5,008 bases of DNA, taken from Leptolyngbyaceae cyanobacterium M65_K2018_010 (lineage in GTDB: Bacteria > Cyanobacteriota > Cyanobacteriia > Phormidesmidales > Phormidesmidaceae). Below the pieces are notes generated by a model. It saw only the letters and a list, made by a program, of their open reading frames with translations. It did no database searches and had not been told where the DNA came from. Location of the stretch: contig DVEE01000399.1 of NCBI GenBank assembly GCA_015295885.1, forward strand, positions 1 to 5,008, written 5' to 3'. This document shows positions 1 through 4,644 of the stretch, piece after piece. A program made the position numbers and the translations under genes. Positions within the stretch are counted from its first letter, which is position 1, and every line of letters begins with the position of its first letter.

Positions 1-1019
1 AACTGCTATTGGAAAAAGGTTACGAGGTCCACGGCATTATTCGCCGCACCTCTACCATCAATACCGATCGCATCGATCACCTCTACGAAGACCCCCACAG
101 CGAAACCGCTAAGTTATTTCTGCACTACGGCGACCTCACCGATGGCACTACCCTGCGCCGCATTCTAGAAGAAGTGCAACCTACGGAGATTTACAACCTG
201 GGTGCCCAATCCCATGTGCGGGTTAGCTTTGATTCCCCCGAATACACCGTTGATGCGGTTGGGATGGGGGCCCTGCGTCTGCTAGAAGCGATCCGTGATT
301 ACCGCCACCGCACCGGCATTGAAGTGCGCTACTACCAGGCCGGTTCTTCGGAAATGTACGGCAAGGTGCAGGATGTCCCCCAGAGCGAAACTACCCCCTT
401 CTACCCCCGCAGTCCCTACGCCTGCGCTAAGGTCTACGCCCACTGGCAAACCCTTAACCACCGCGAGTCCTACGGTATGTTTGCCTGCAATGGCATTTTG
501 TTTAACCACGAGTCGCCTCGCCGGGGCGAAACCTTTGTCACCCGCAAAATCACCCGGGCCGTGGCGCGTATCGTGGCTGGGCAGCAAAAGAAACTCTACA
601 TGGGTAATCTGGATGCCAAGCGCGACTGGGGCTATGCCAAGGACTACGTGCAAGCCATGTGGCTGATGCTGCAGCAGGATGCCCCCGATGACTACGTGGT
701 CGCTACCGGTGAAACCCACTCAGTACGCGAATTCCTAGACCTAGCCTTTGGCCACGTCAACCTTAACTGGCAAGACTATGTGGCCTTTGATGAACGCTAC
801 CTGCGCCCCGCCGAAGTAGATTTACTCATTGGCGATCCCAGTAAAGCCAAGGCTCAGCTAGGTTGGCAGCCCAGTGTCACCTTTGAAGAACTGGTGCACC
901 TGATGGTTGAGGCGGATTTACAAGCCCTGGGGCTGGTAACGCTGAATGGAAGTGCTCCTACCAGTGTGCTCGACCGCGCTACCCTGCGGGGGGCAGGGGA
1001 AGGTATAGCGGTGGGGTAA
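1..1019 (+). CDS. gmd: GDP-mannose 4,6-dehydratase, 5' end missing
   Basis: This enzyme converts GDP-D-mannose to GDP-4-dehydro-6-deoxy-D-mannose with NADP, the first step toward GDP-fucose and GDP-rhamnose for cytoplasmic supply of surface polysaccharides. The reading frame is open from the left edge (first full codon at 3). About 20 N-terminal residues, including the Rossmann glycine motif, lie outside. Numbering from the Leu/TTG codon at 9, I see EKGYEVHGIIRR at 2-13, GDLTDG at 41-46, NLGAQSHV at 63-70, and the extended-SDR catalytic set Ser113, Glu115, Tyr137 and Lys141 (SSEMYG and YACAK). The 24-residue Ser-to-Tyr spacing equals that of Thr132 and Tyr156 in the E. coli enzyme. NGILFNHESPRRGETFVTRK and RPAEVDLLIGDPSKAK are family hallmarks. 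The C-terminal tail after residue 310 is unconserved in appearance. The usual partner fcl does not follow; the next gene converges. The TTG at 9 is not the true start. Confidence 0.96.
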   Translation, partial: LLLEKGYEVHGIIRRTSTINTDRIDHLYEDPHSETAKLFLHYGDLTDGTTLRRILEEVQPTEIYNLGAQSHVRVSFDSPEYTVDAVGMGALRLLEAIRDYRHRTGIEVRYYQAGSSEMYGKVQDVPQSETTPFYPRSPYACAKVYAHWQTLNHRESYGMFACNGILFNHESPRRGETFVTRKITRAVARIVAGQQKKLYMGNLDAKRDWGYAKDYVQAMWLMLQQDAPDDYVVATGETHSVREFLDLAFGHVNLNWQDYVAFDERYLRPAEVDLLIGDPSKAKAQLGWQPSVTFEELVHLMVEADLQALGLVTLNGSAPTSVLDRATLRGAGEGIAVG

Positions 1020-1029
1020 ATGGTCGGCT

Positions 1030-1061
1030 TTAGCCACGATTTTTATTAGCCACGATTTTTA
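1030..1061. repeat. Perfect 16-bp tandem duplication at the 3' end of the TerB gene
   Basis: TTAGCCACGATTTTTA occurs at 1030-1045 and again, directly abutting, at 1046-1061. The right copy contains the last codons and TAA stop of the minus-strand TerB gene; the left copy lies in the 26-bp gap before the gmd stop. Loss of either copy would leave the protein unchanged, so the duplication is neutral for coding and probably arose by replication slippage. A short GGCT-TT-AGCC hairpin (1026-1035) precedes the first T-run and could act weakly in terminating gmd transcription, but the stem has only 4 bp. Confidence 0.95.
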
Positions 1062-1495
1062 ATCGTCATCACCTGCACAATTTGTAAAGCCAAATCCCCA
1101 GGAATTTCCAGAATGCGGTAGAGGTCATCTAAAAAAGCTTGTTCCTGGGAGGTTACCGTGCGGTCTGAGAGAACTAGATCCGTGGCGATAGCAAAGGCGG
1201 TCTCCCTCAGGTCTGGGGGGAGCGCACCCTTGGCCTGGTTTACCAGGGCGGCGGGCCCCTTTTGTTTGAGGGCGGCGAGCAAGGTATCGAACAAACGGTT
1301 GAGCCGATCCTTGGAGTAGCTACTAAACAGTTGCATCCGGGACATCATCAGGGTCATGTCTTCTCCCTCTTGGTCAGAGAGGTAGCCATCGGCGGCGATC
1401 GCAACTAGGGCGATACTGGCCAGTGCCTCGGCGGCCCCCATCCCCGGGTTTGTGGTCACGCTATCGGATTCCATCGCCTGGTCAAAGGGCCCCAT
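1046..1495 (-). CDS. TerB-family (tellurite resistance-like) protein
   Basis: The 149-residue product resembles the small alpha-helical TerB domain family, whose members bind divalent metal through acidic residues. A role in tellurite resistance is not implied by the domain alone. Two internally similar acidic motifs are visible: AADGYLSDQEGE near residues 34-45 (Asp36, Asp41, Glu43) and LSDRTVTSQEQAF near 109-121 (Asp111, Glu118). Each leads into a predicted helix, the pattern seen in TerB. There is no signal peptide or membrane segment, so it should be cytoplasmic. The ATG at 1493-1495 is chosen because GGAG (minus strand, 1504-1507) lies 8 nt upstream; Met8 would be an alternative without such a site. 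It lies downstream of mutL on the same strand but 333 bp away, so it probably has its own promoter. It converges on gmd. No other ter genes are present. Function is unknown. Confidence 0.85.
   Translation of the reverse strand: MGPFDQAMESDSVTTNPGMGAAEALASIALVAIAADGYLSDQEGEDMTLMMSRMQLFSSYSKDRLNRLFDTLLAALKQKGPAALVNQAKGALPPDLRETAFAIATDLVLSDRTVTSQEQAFLDDLYRILEIPGDLALQIVQVMTIKNRG
1395..1402. repeat. HIP1 octamer GCGATCGC
   Basis: This palindrome lies inside the TerB gene. HIP1 is strongly over-represented in many cyanobacterial genomes, and this copy is one of the reasons for the lineage call. Confidence 0.9.
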
Positions 1496-1503
1496 GTTGT
1501 GTT

Positions 1504-1507
1504 CTCC
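1504..1507 (-). promoter_or_regulatory. Shine-Dalgarno site deciding the TerB gene start
   Basis: The minus strand reads GGAG followed by 8 nt (AACACAAC) and then ATG. This supports the 149-residue product over a start at Met8 or Met19. Confidence 0.6.
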
Positions 1508-1525
1508 AATGGTGGATGCCTTTCA

Positions 1526-1557
1526 ATCTTGCCCTAGTTTGCTGAGAAGGATGTCAA
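1526..1557 (-). promoter_or_regulatory. Weak candidate promoter for the TerB gene
   Basis: A perfect -35 hexamer TTGACA is read on the minus strand at 1557-1552. The best following -10 is CAAGAT at 1531-1526, matching only 3 of 6 consensus bases at a 20-nt spacing. The -35 is striking but the -10 and spacing are poor, so this is offered as a candidate only. Confidence 0.25.
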
Positions 1558-1574
1558 GGCTTGAGGAGTTGTTA

Positions 1575-1658
1575 CAGCCTGTGACGTTTCACTGGCGGGG
1601 CTAGGGTTCGAGGAGGAGTGATTCGTCAAGGAGTTTCCTGGATTTTCCCAGCCTGTGA
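1575..1658. repeat. Direct repeat CAGCCTGTGA, two copies
   Basis: CAGCCTGTGA lies at 1575-1584 and 1649-1658, 74 bp apart. GTCAAGG stands before each copy at a similar distance (1553-1559 and 1625-1631; 22 and 24 nt from start to start). The matching order hints at an old, decayed tandem duplication of about 72-74 bp in the gap between mutL and the TerB gene, though the sequence between the matching words is not conserved. Confidence 0.5.
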
Positions 1659-1668
1659 TCCATCTCAC

Positions 1669-1799
1669 GGAGTTGAGTGATAAATTCCCTGGGTTTTTTC
1701 AGTAGATTTCCGGATACTAAGCATGACTCAACTTTAGCCGAGTCATCTACAGGGAACACACAACCGACCGGCAAGCTCCTCAGGGTTTGTCGGTTTTTT
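1669..1799 (+). ncRNA. Candidate structured small RNA in the mutL-TerB gap
   Basis: I do not recognise a known RNA family. Seen directly: a nested fold TTCCCT (1685-1690) with AGGGAA (1751-1756), GTAG (1702-1705) with CTAC (1747-1750), and a 7-bp hairpin ATGACTC (1723-1729) with GAGTCAT (1740-1746) around a 10-nt loop. A competing pairing joins AGTTGAGT (1671-1678) with ACTCAACT (1726-1733), and two G-U pairs extend it to 10 bp; it excludes the 7-bp hairpin. A terminator with a T-run follows at 1762-1799. The T-run is on the + strand only, so the likely transcript runs rightward and ends 29 bp short of the mutL stop codon, towards the mutL 3' end. The 5' end is not determined; TGATAAATT at 1678-1686 resembles an extended -10 but lacks a -35. 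No gene follows on the + strand, so a cis-riboswitch is less likely than a free or antisense RNA. The structure could instead belong to the 3' end of the mutL message. Confidence 0.4.
1762..1799 (+). terminator. Rho-independent terminator facing mutL
   Basis: A 7-bp stem, AACCGAC (1762-1768) with GTCGGTT (1789-1795), encloses a 20-nt loop and runs into six T residues (1794-1799). The T-run is on the + strand; on the minus strand the stem is followed by GTGTG, so the signal is oriented rightward. The long loop lowers confidence. No protein gene on the + strand lies closer upstream than gmd, whose stop codon is more than 700 bp away behind the opposing TerB gene. Confidence 0.55.
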
Positions 1800-1828
1800 G
1801 TCCCTAGGCCCTGCCAGGGGAAACGCCG

Positions 1829-3556
1829 TTACTCCAGACCGTGGCTTTTACCAATCACCCAATGGCGGCGGAAGAAGCGAGCCAGGCTGCTTTCAGTCAG
1901 CGTCAGAGCAATGGGCCGACCATGGGGGCAGGTACGGGGGTTACGGGTGCGCTGCCAGTCATTCAGCAAGGTCTGCATTTCAGGTAGGGTCAGGGGGGTA
2001 CCATTCCGAATGGCGGTGCGGCAGGCAATGGCCACCAGAGCATTGTCCAGATCGCGCCCGAGGCTCAGTTCCAGCAGGGCCTCGGACAGGTCGGAGCGAT
2101 CGCACAGAGGAGCCGGAACCCTCCGAATAGCCCAACGCCGGGGCCCAAACAACTCTACCCCCAGGCCTAACCGTTGCAGTTGGTCCACCTGAGCTTCAGA
2201 GAGTTGGTCCAGAACAACGGGAACCGCCAGGGGTACCACCTGCCACTGGTCTAGCAGGCGCTCGTAGAGCACCCGTTCATGGGCGATATGCTGCTCGACC
2301 AGGCAGAGGCCATCGGGTTGCTCGGCCACAATATAGCGGTTGTGGACCTGGGCCAGCGCGGTTAGCATTCCTGGCCAGGGACTTGCCGGTAAAGGATCGG
2401 AGAGATTAACCTGGCGCTGGGGTGGCGGTTGATAGCTGCCGCGGATTTCCGCCGCCTTGAGTAGGGTGGTGACCCGCTGGTGGTTGGCTGAATCTGCCTC
2501 ACCCAGGGTGGGTTGCCGTAGCAAGGTGTCGATGCAATCCTCGACTTGAGCCAGCCATCGATCCAACTGGCGCAGGTAAAGGGTGGATTTATCGGCACGG
2601 CGATGCCAATCTAGGGCGTAGGGAGGCACCCGCAGGTGCAGAAAGCAGAGGGGATAGCGATGGCGGGGCAGAGTGTGGCGAAAGGCCCGCAGGGCGGCCT
2701 GCTCTAGTTCCGGTAAAGCGACCCGGCGGCCATTTACCGCAACCTTGACCTGATCGGGGCGGGCTCGATGGCAGCGATCGGGCAGGCCAATCAGCCCGTA
2801 TAGGCTGGCAGCCTTGGCCTGGTGGGTGTGAGCTGAGCTGGAAGTGCTACCACTGGTGACCCAGGGGATGGCTTGGTGGATTTCCCGTAGATCCGCGGCC
2901 CCCAGGGTAGAAATCATCTGGGGCCAGAGGGCCCTGGCCGTGGGCCCAGGGGTGAGGGAAAACCAAGGGCGATCGCCCAAGCGCACTAGCCAGGTCACCT
3001 GGGGATGACAGAGGGCGAGGTCATAGAGAATGTGCTGTACGGCCCGCAGTTGGCGAGCGGAGGAGGGCAATCCCAAGCGGCGGGCCGGCCAATCCTGGAA
3101 TAGGTTGGTCACGGTGGCAATGGTGCCGGAGGCCATGGCGGTGGGCGTGGATTGCTGGGGCACCCCGGCCTCGGAGTAGGTCACCTGCCAGCCGGTTTCA
3201 GCCCCCGGCGGGCGGCTGCACAGGGTTAACTGCCCCGCCTGGGCCAGACTATGCAAAGCCTGCCCCCGGAAGCCCAGGCTAGCCACCTGCCACAGATCGG
3301 CCTGGGTGTGAATTTTGCTGGTGCTGTGGGGAGCCGCGGCCCGCTGTAGGTTGTCTAAACTCAGGCCCTGGCCATTATCCGCCACCTGAATGCGCCCAGA
3401 TTCAGGCCAGAGGTCTATAGTGACCCGAGTGGCTTGGGCATCCAAAGCATTTTCCACCAACTCGCGCACCACGGCCGCCAGAGAATCGATCACTTGGCCA
3501 GCCGCAATTTGAGCCGCCACCGCCTCGGGTAAGGGCTGAATCACGGCGGCTTCCAT
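1829..3556 (-). CDS. mutL: DNA mismatch repair protein MutL
   Basis: MutL couples MutS mismatch recognition to strand removal; it is a cytoplasmic, dimeric GHKL ATPase. Numbering from the ATG at 3554-3556 (575 aa), the ATPase motifs are ELVEN with general base Glu32 and Asn36, DNGQG at 60-64, HSTSK at 77-81 and GFRGQAL at 95-101. The C-terminal domain carries the metal and endonuclease motifs: EQHIAHERVLYE at 421-432 (a variant of DQHA-x2-E-x4-E), ACR at 511-513, CPHGRP at 543-548 and FFR at 561-563. It is therefore probably a nicking MutL, as expected in a lineage without MutH. Two signature glutamates are glutamine (IAAGQV at 17-22; GFRGQAL). This start places Met six residues before PLPEAV, where I expect family members to begin. 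A GTG at 3628 adds 24 unconserved residues but has a better ribosome site. It diverges from the rhodanese gene. Confidence 0.95.
   Translation of the reverse strand: MEAAVIQPLPEAVAAQIAAGQVIDSLAAVVRELVENALDAQATRVTIDLWPESGRIQVADNGQGLSLDNLQRAAAPHSTSKIHTQADLWQVASLGFRGQALHSLAQAGQLTLCSRPPGAETGWQVTYSEAGVPQQSTPTAMASGTIATVTNLFQDWPARRLGLPSSARQLRAVQHILYDLALCHPQVTWLVRLGDRPWFSLTPGPTARALWPQMISTLGAADLREIHQAIPWVTSGSTSSSAHTHQAKAASLYGLIGLPDRCHRARPDQVKVAVNGRRVALPELEQAALRAFRHTLPRHRYPLCFLHLRVPPYALDWHRRADKSTLYLRQLDRWLAQVEDCIDTLLRQPTLGEADSANHQRVTTLLKAAEIRGSYQPPPQRQVNLSDPLPASPWPGMLTALAQVHNRYIVAEQPDGLCLVEQHIAHERVLYERLLDQWQVVPLAVPVVLDQLSEAQVDQLQRLGLGVELFGPRRWAIRRVPAPLCDRSDLSEALLELSLGRDLDNALVAIACRTAIRNGTPLTLPEMQTLLNDWQRTRNPRTCPHGRPIALTLTESSLARFFRRHWVIGKSHGLE
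2096..2103. repeat. HIP1 octamer GCGATCGC
   Basis: Copy within the 3' (endonuclease-domain) part of mutL. Confidence 0.9.
2969..2976. repeat. HIP1 octamer, extended palindrome
   Basis: Copy within mutL, here part of a 12-bp palindrome GGGCGATCGCCC at 2967-2978. Confidence 0.9.
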
Positions 3557-3633
3557 GGCTTCTGAACCGGTTTCTCCAGTGCTGGGTCTCCCTAGGTGAG
3601 GAGAATGATGCTCGCGGTAGCTGATCACCTCTG

Positions 3634-3638
3634 CCTCC
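3634..3638 (-). promoter_or_regulatory. Shine-Dalgarno site for an alternative GTG start of mutL
   Basis: The minus strand reads GGAGG, then CAGAG, then GTG at 3628-3626 in frame with mutL. The match to the 16S anti-Shine-Dalgarno is better than anything in front of the ATG at 3556, where the nearest GGAG is 17 nt away. It argues for a 599-residue product with the extra N-terminus ISYREHHSPHLGRPST and onward, against the family-length argument for the ATG. Confidence 0.4.
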
Positions 3639-3681
3639 GGTGGGGCTGAATGGGTATGCTCGCAGACTGGCGGCTAATCCT

Positions 3682-3712
3682 ACTGTAGACTGTCCTACCG
3701 TGGGTCGGTCAA
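3682..3712 (-). promoter_or_regulatory. Weak candidate promoter for mutL
   Basis: TTGACC at 3712-3707 (minus strand) is a good -35. The -10 candidates are TACAGT at 3687-3682 (4 of 6, 19-nt spacing) and TCTACA at 3689-3684 (3 of 6, 17-nt spacing). Either would start transcription some 45-50 bp upstream of the GTG at 3628. Confidence 0.25.
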
Positions 3713-3752
3713 TTCCACCGGCAGGGGCTCCCTCCTGAATAGCCGATCATCC

Positions 3753-3772
3753 CTATTGATCTTGATCAATAG
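3753..3772. promoter_or_regulatory. FNR/CRP-type palindromic operator candidate
   Basis: CTATTGATC (3753-3761) and GATCAATAG (3764-3772) are perfect inverted 9-bp arms separated by TT. The core TTGAT-CTTG-ATCAA (3756-3769) matches the classical FNR consensus TTGAT-N4-ATCAA exactly. It lies between divergent mutL and the rhodanese gene, about 60 bp upstream of the -35 of the rhodanese promoter and centred near -92 relative to its inferred start. CRP/FNR-family regulators are known in cyanobacteria, but their usual sites (NtcA GTA-N8-TAC, SyCRP1 TGTGA-N6-TCACA) differ. The binding protein is unknown. The 2-nt spacer makes an RNA hairpin a poorer explanation than a DNA site for a dimer. Confidence 0.5.
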
Positions 3773-3819
3773 CGTGAGAACCTAAGTAGGAAGACATGTC
3801 CACTGTTTTCAATAAAAAT

Positions 3820-3848
3820 TTGCAGAAAAGATTAAGGTTTGTTACATT
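3820..3848 (+). promoter_or_regulatory. Promoter of the rhodanese-like gene
   Basis: TTGCAG (3820-3825), a 17-nt spacer and TACATT (3843-3848) form a sigma-70-type promoter, and a TG at 3840-3841 gives an extended -10. An A/T-rich stretch lies immediately upstream (about 3805-3820) and could act as an UP element. Transcription should start near 3855, leaving a leader of about 30 nt with AAGGA at 3869-3873, 11 nt before the ATG. Confidence 0.55.
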
Positions 3849-3884
3849 GCAGGGGACTACCGTTGTTTAAGGATCCTCCTCGCC

Positions 3885-4262
3885 ATGAATCGCATTTTTG
3901 GTTTGTTTCCGAAGCCTTCTCCCATCAAGCCTGAGTCCCGCGTCTATGACCTGAAAGAGCGGTTGGATTGGGGCGAGCCGGCCCTTTCGATTGTGGATAT
4001 TCGCGATCGCGCCGACTTTAACGAAGGCCGCATCACTGGCGCCATTTCCATCCCCGCGGCCACTCTGCTGGATACCGCGGCCCGCTGCTTTGAGTTGGAT
4101 CGAGACCTGTACCTCTACGGCAACAGCGATGAGGAAGCCACCGCCGCTGCCGACCAGTTGCGAGCAGCCGGCTATACCGGTGTCTCTGTGCTGCGGGGCG
4201 GTGTAGCCGCTTGGAAGGCCGCTGGATTTCCGGTTGAAATGGCTAGCGGGGTGGCTGTTTAG
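3885..4262 (+). CDS. Rhodanese-like domain protein lacking the catalytic cysteine
   Basis: The 125-residue product is a single rhodanese domain, a fold that usually moves sulfur through a persulfide on an active-site cysteine. It shows VYDLKERLD at 20-28, the CH2A-like IVDIRDRADFNEGRITGAISIP at 36-57, and the C-terminal VLRGGVAAWKAAGFPVE at 102-118. The active-site loop, usually YCxSGxRS, reads YGNSDEEA at 78-85, so glycine (Gly79) stands where the cysteine should be and the basic loop residues are acidic. The only cysteine, Cys68, lies before the loop strand and is not equivalent. Sulfurtransferase activity is therefore unlikely; a binding or regulatory role is my inference. No signal peptide or membrane segment is seen. 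The ATG at 3885 has AAGGA 11 nt upstream. The gene is monocistronic: its own promoter stands before it and a strong terminator after it. Confidence 0.88.
   Translation: MNRIFGLFPKPSPIKPESRVYDLKERLDWGEPALSIVDIRDRADFNEGRITGAISIPAATLLDTAARCFELDRDLYLYGNSDEEATAAADQLRAAGYTGVSVLRGGVAAWKAAGFPVEMASGVAV
4003..4010. repeat. HIP1 octamer GCGATCGC
   Basis: Copy within the rhodanese-like gene, part of the 10-bp palindrome CGCGATCGCG at 4002-4011. It encodes the Arg-Asp-Arg following the conserved DI of the domain. Confidence 0.9.
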
Positions 4263-4278
4263 TTTCCTGGTTCAAGTC

Positions 4279-4300
4279 TGATAAGTTATTTGATAAGTTA
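4279..4300. repeat. Direct repeat TGATAAGTTA, two copies
   Basis: TGATAAGTTA lies at 4279-4288 and 4291-4300, a 12-bp period with 11 of 12 positions identical (TGATAAGTTATT, TGATAAGTTAAT). It sits between the rhodanese stop codon and its terminator. It is probably a slippage product; a paired protein-binding site is possible but untested. Confidence 0.7.
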
Positions 4301-4306
4301 ATCGGG

Positions 4307-4339
4307 TAGGGGGCTAAATTCAGTCCCCTATTGTTTTTT
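4307..4339 (+). terminator. Rho-independent terminator of the rhodanese-like gene
   Basis: TAGGGGGCT (4307-4315) pairs with AGTCCCCTA (4322-4330), a 9-bp stem with one G-U pair and a 6-nt loop AAATTC. It is followed by TTGTTTTTT (4331-4339). It lies 45 bp after the stop codon. Confidence 0.9.
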
Positions 4340-4644
4340 ATGCCGATTGATGTAGGGCAACTGCCGGTATACCTCCACGCTCACGGTGAATATCACGGAA
4401 ACAGCCGGCATACTTCCCCTAGGGAGGTCGGTATACGGAAATCCTCAGCATCATCCAGTCCATTGTTGGCCTGCCCGCGCGCCTAACCCCCGTCCCCGTC
4501 AGACCCCGGTTTATCGCACCCGGCGATCCGCCCCAAAACCTGGCCGCCTCCCCCAGACCCAAATGCGGCGAACGAGAAATCTAGATATTTCCGCGATTGA
4601 CCGACAAACTGCCCGAACCGTTGACTGCGATCAAGACCACTGAG
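4340..4644. other. Convergent gap with repeated CGG(T/C)ATAC words, no gene seen
   Basis: This stretch lies between two convergent genes. The left part holds three related words: CCGGTATAC (4364-4372), CCGGCATAC (4405-4413) and TCGGTATAC (4428-4436). ACCTCC (4371-4376) can pair with GGAGGT (4423-4428), and with a bulge GTAT (4367-4370) can also pair with ATAC (4433-4436). TCACGG is repeated at 4381 and 4393, and CCCTAGGG (4417-4424) is palindromic. The right part (about 4470-4565) is pyrimidine-rich on the + strand. An 85-codon open frame from GTG at 4386 is rich in Arg and Pro, lacks a ribosome site and resembles no protein I know, so I do not call it. A decayed mobile element or structured 3' region is possible. 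Confidence 0.5.

Noticed and set aside
282..719. 145-codon open frame antisense to gmd
   Set aside because: It lies wholly opposite conserved gmd sequence and its product looks like a codon-bias shadow.
1605..1611. GGTTCGA, resembling a tRNA T-loop
   Set aside because: No flanking T-stem complement, acceptor stem or anticodon arm can be placed around it.
1618..1680. 20-codon frame (GTG to TGA) behind GAGGAGGA, resembling an attenuator leader peptide whose stop abuts the switch strand at 1669-1678
   Set aside because: The Shine-Dalgarno is too close to the GTG, there is no run of regulatory codons, and no + strand gene lies after the terminator to be attenuated.
1801..1821. TCCCT and AGGGGA arms just downstream of the mutL stop as a mutL terminator
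   Set aside because: The minus-strand copy is followed by an A-run rather than a T-run, so it is not a Rho-independent terminator for mutL.
1677..2192. 171-codon open frame on the + strand
   Set aside because: Most of it is the antisense of mutL, the rest crosses the terminator at 1762-1799, and the product is Arg/Ser-rich without family features.
4386..4643. 85-codon open frame on the + strand starting at GTG
   Set aside because: No ribosome site, Arg/Pro/Thr-rich composition typical of chance translation, and it begins just after a strong terminator within repeated sequence.
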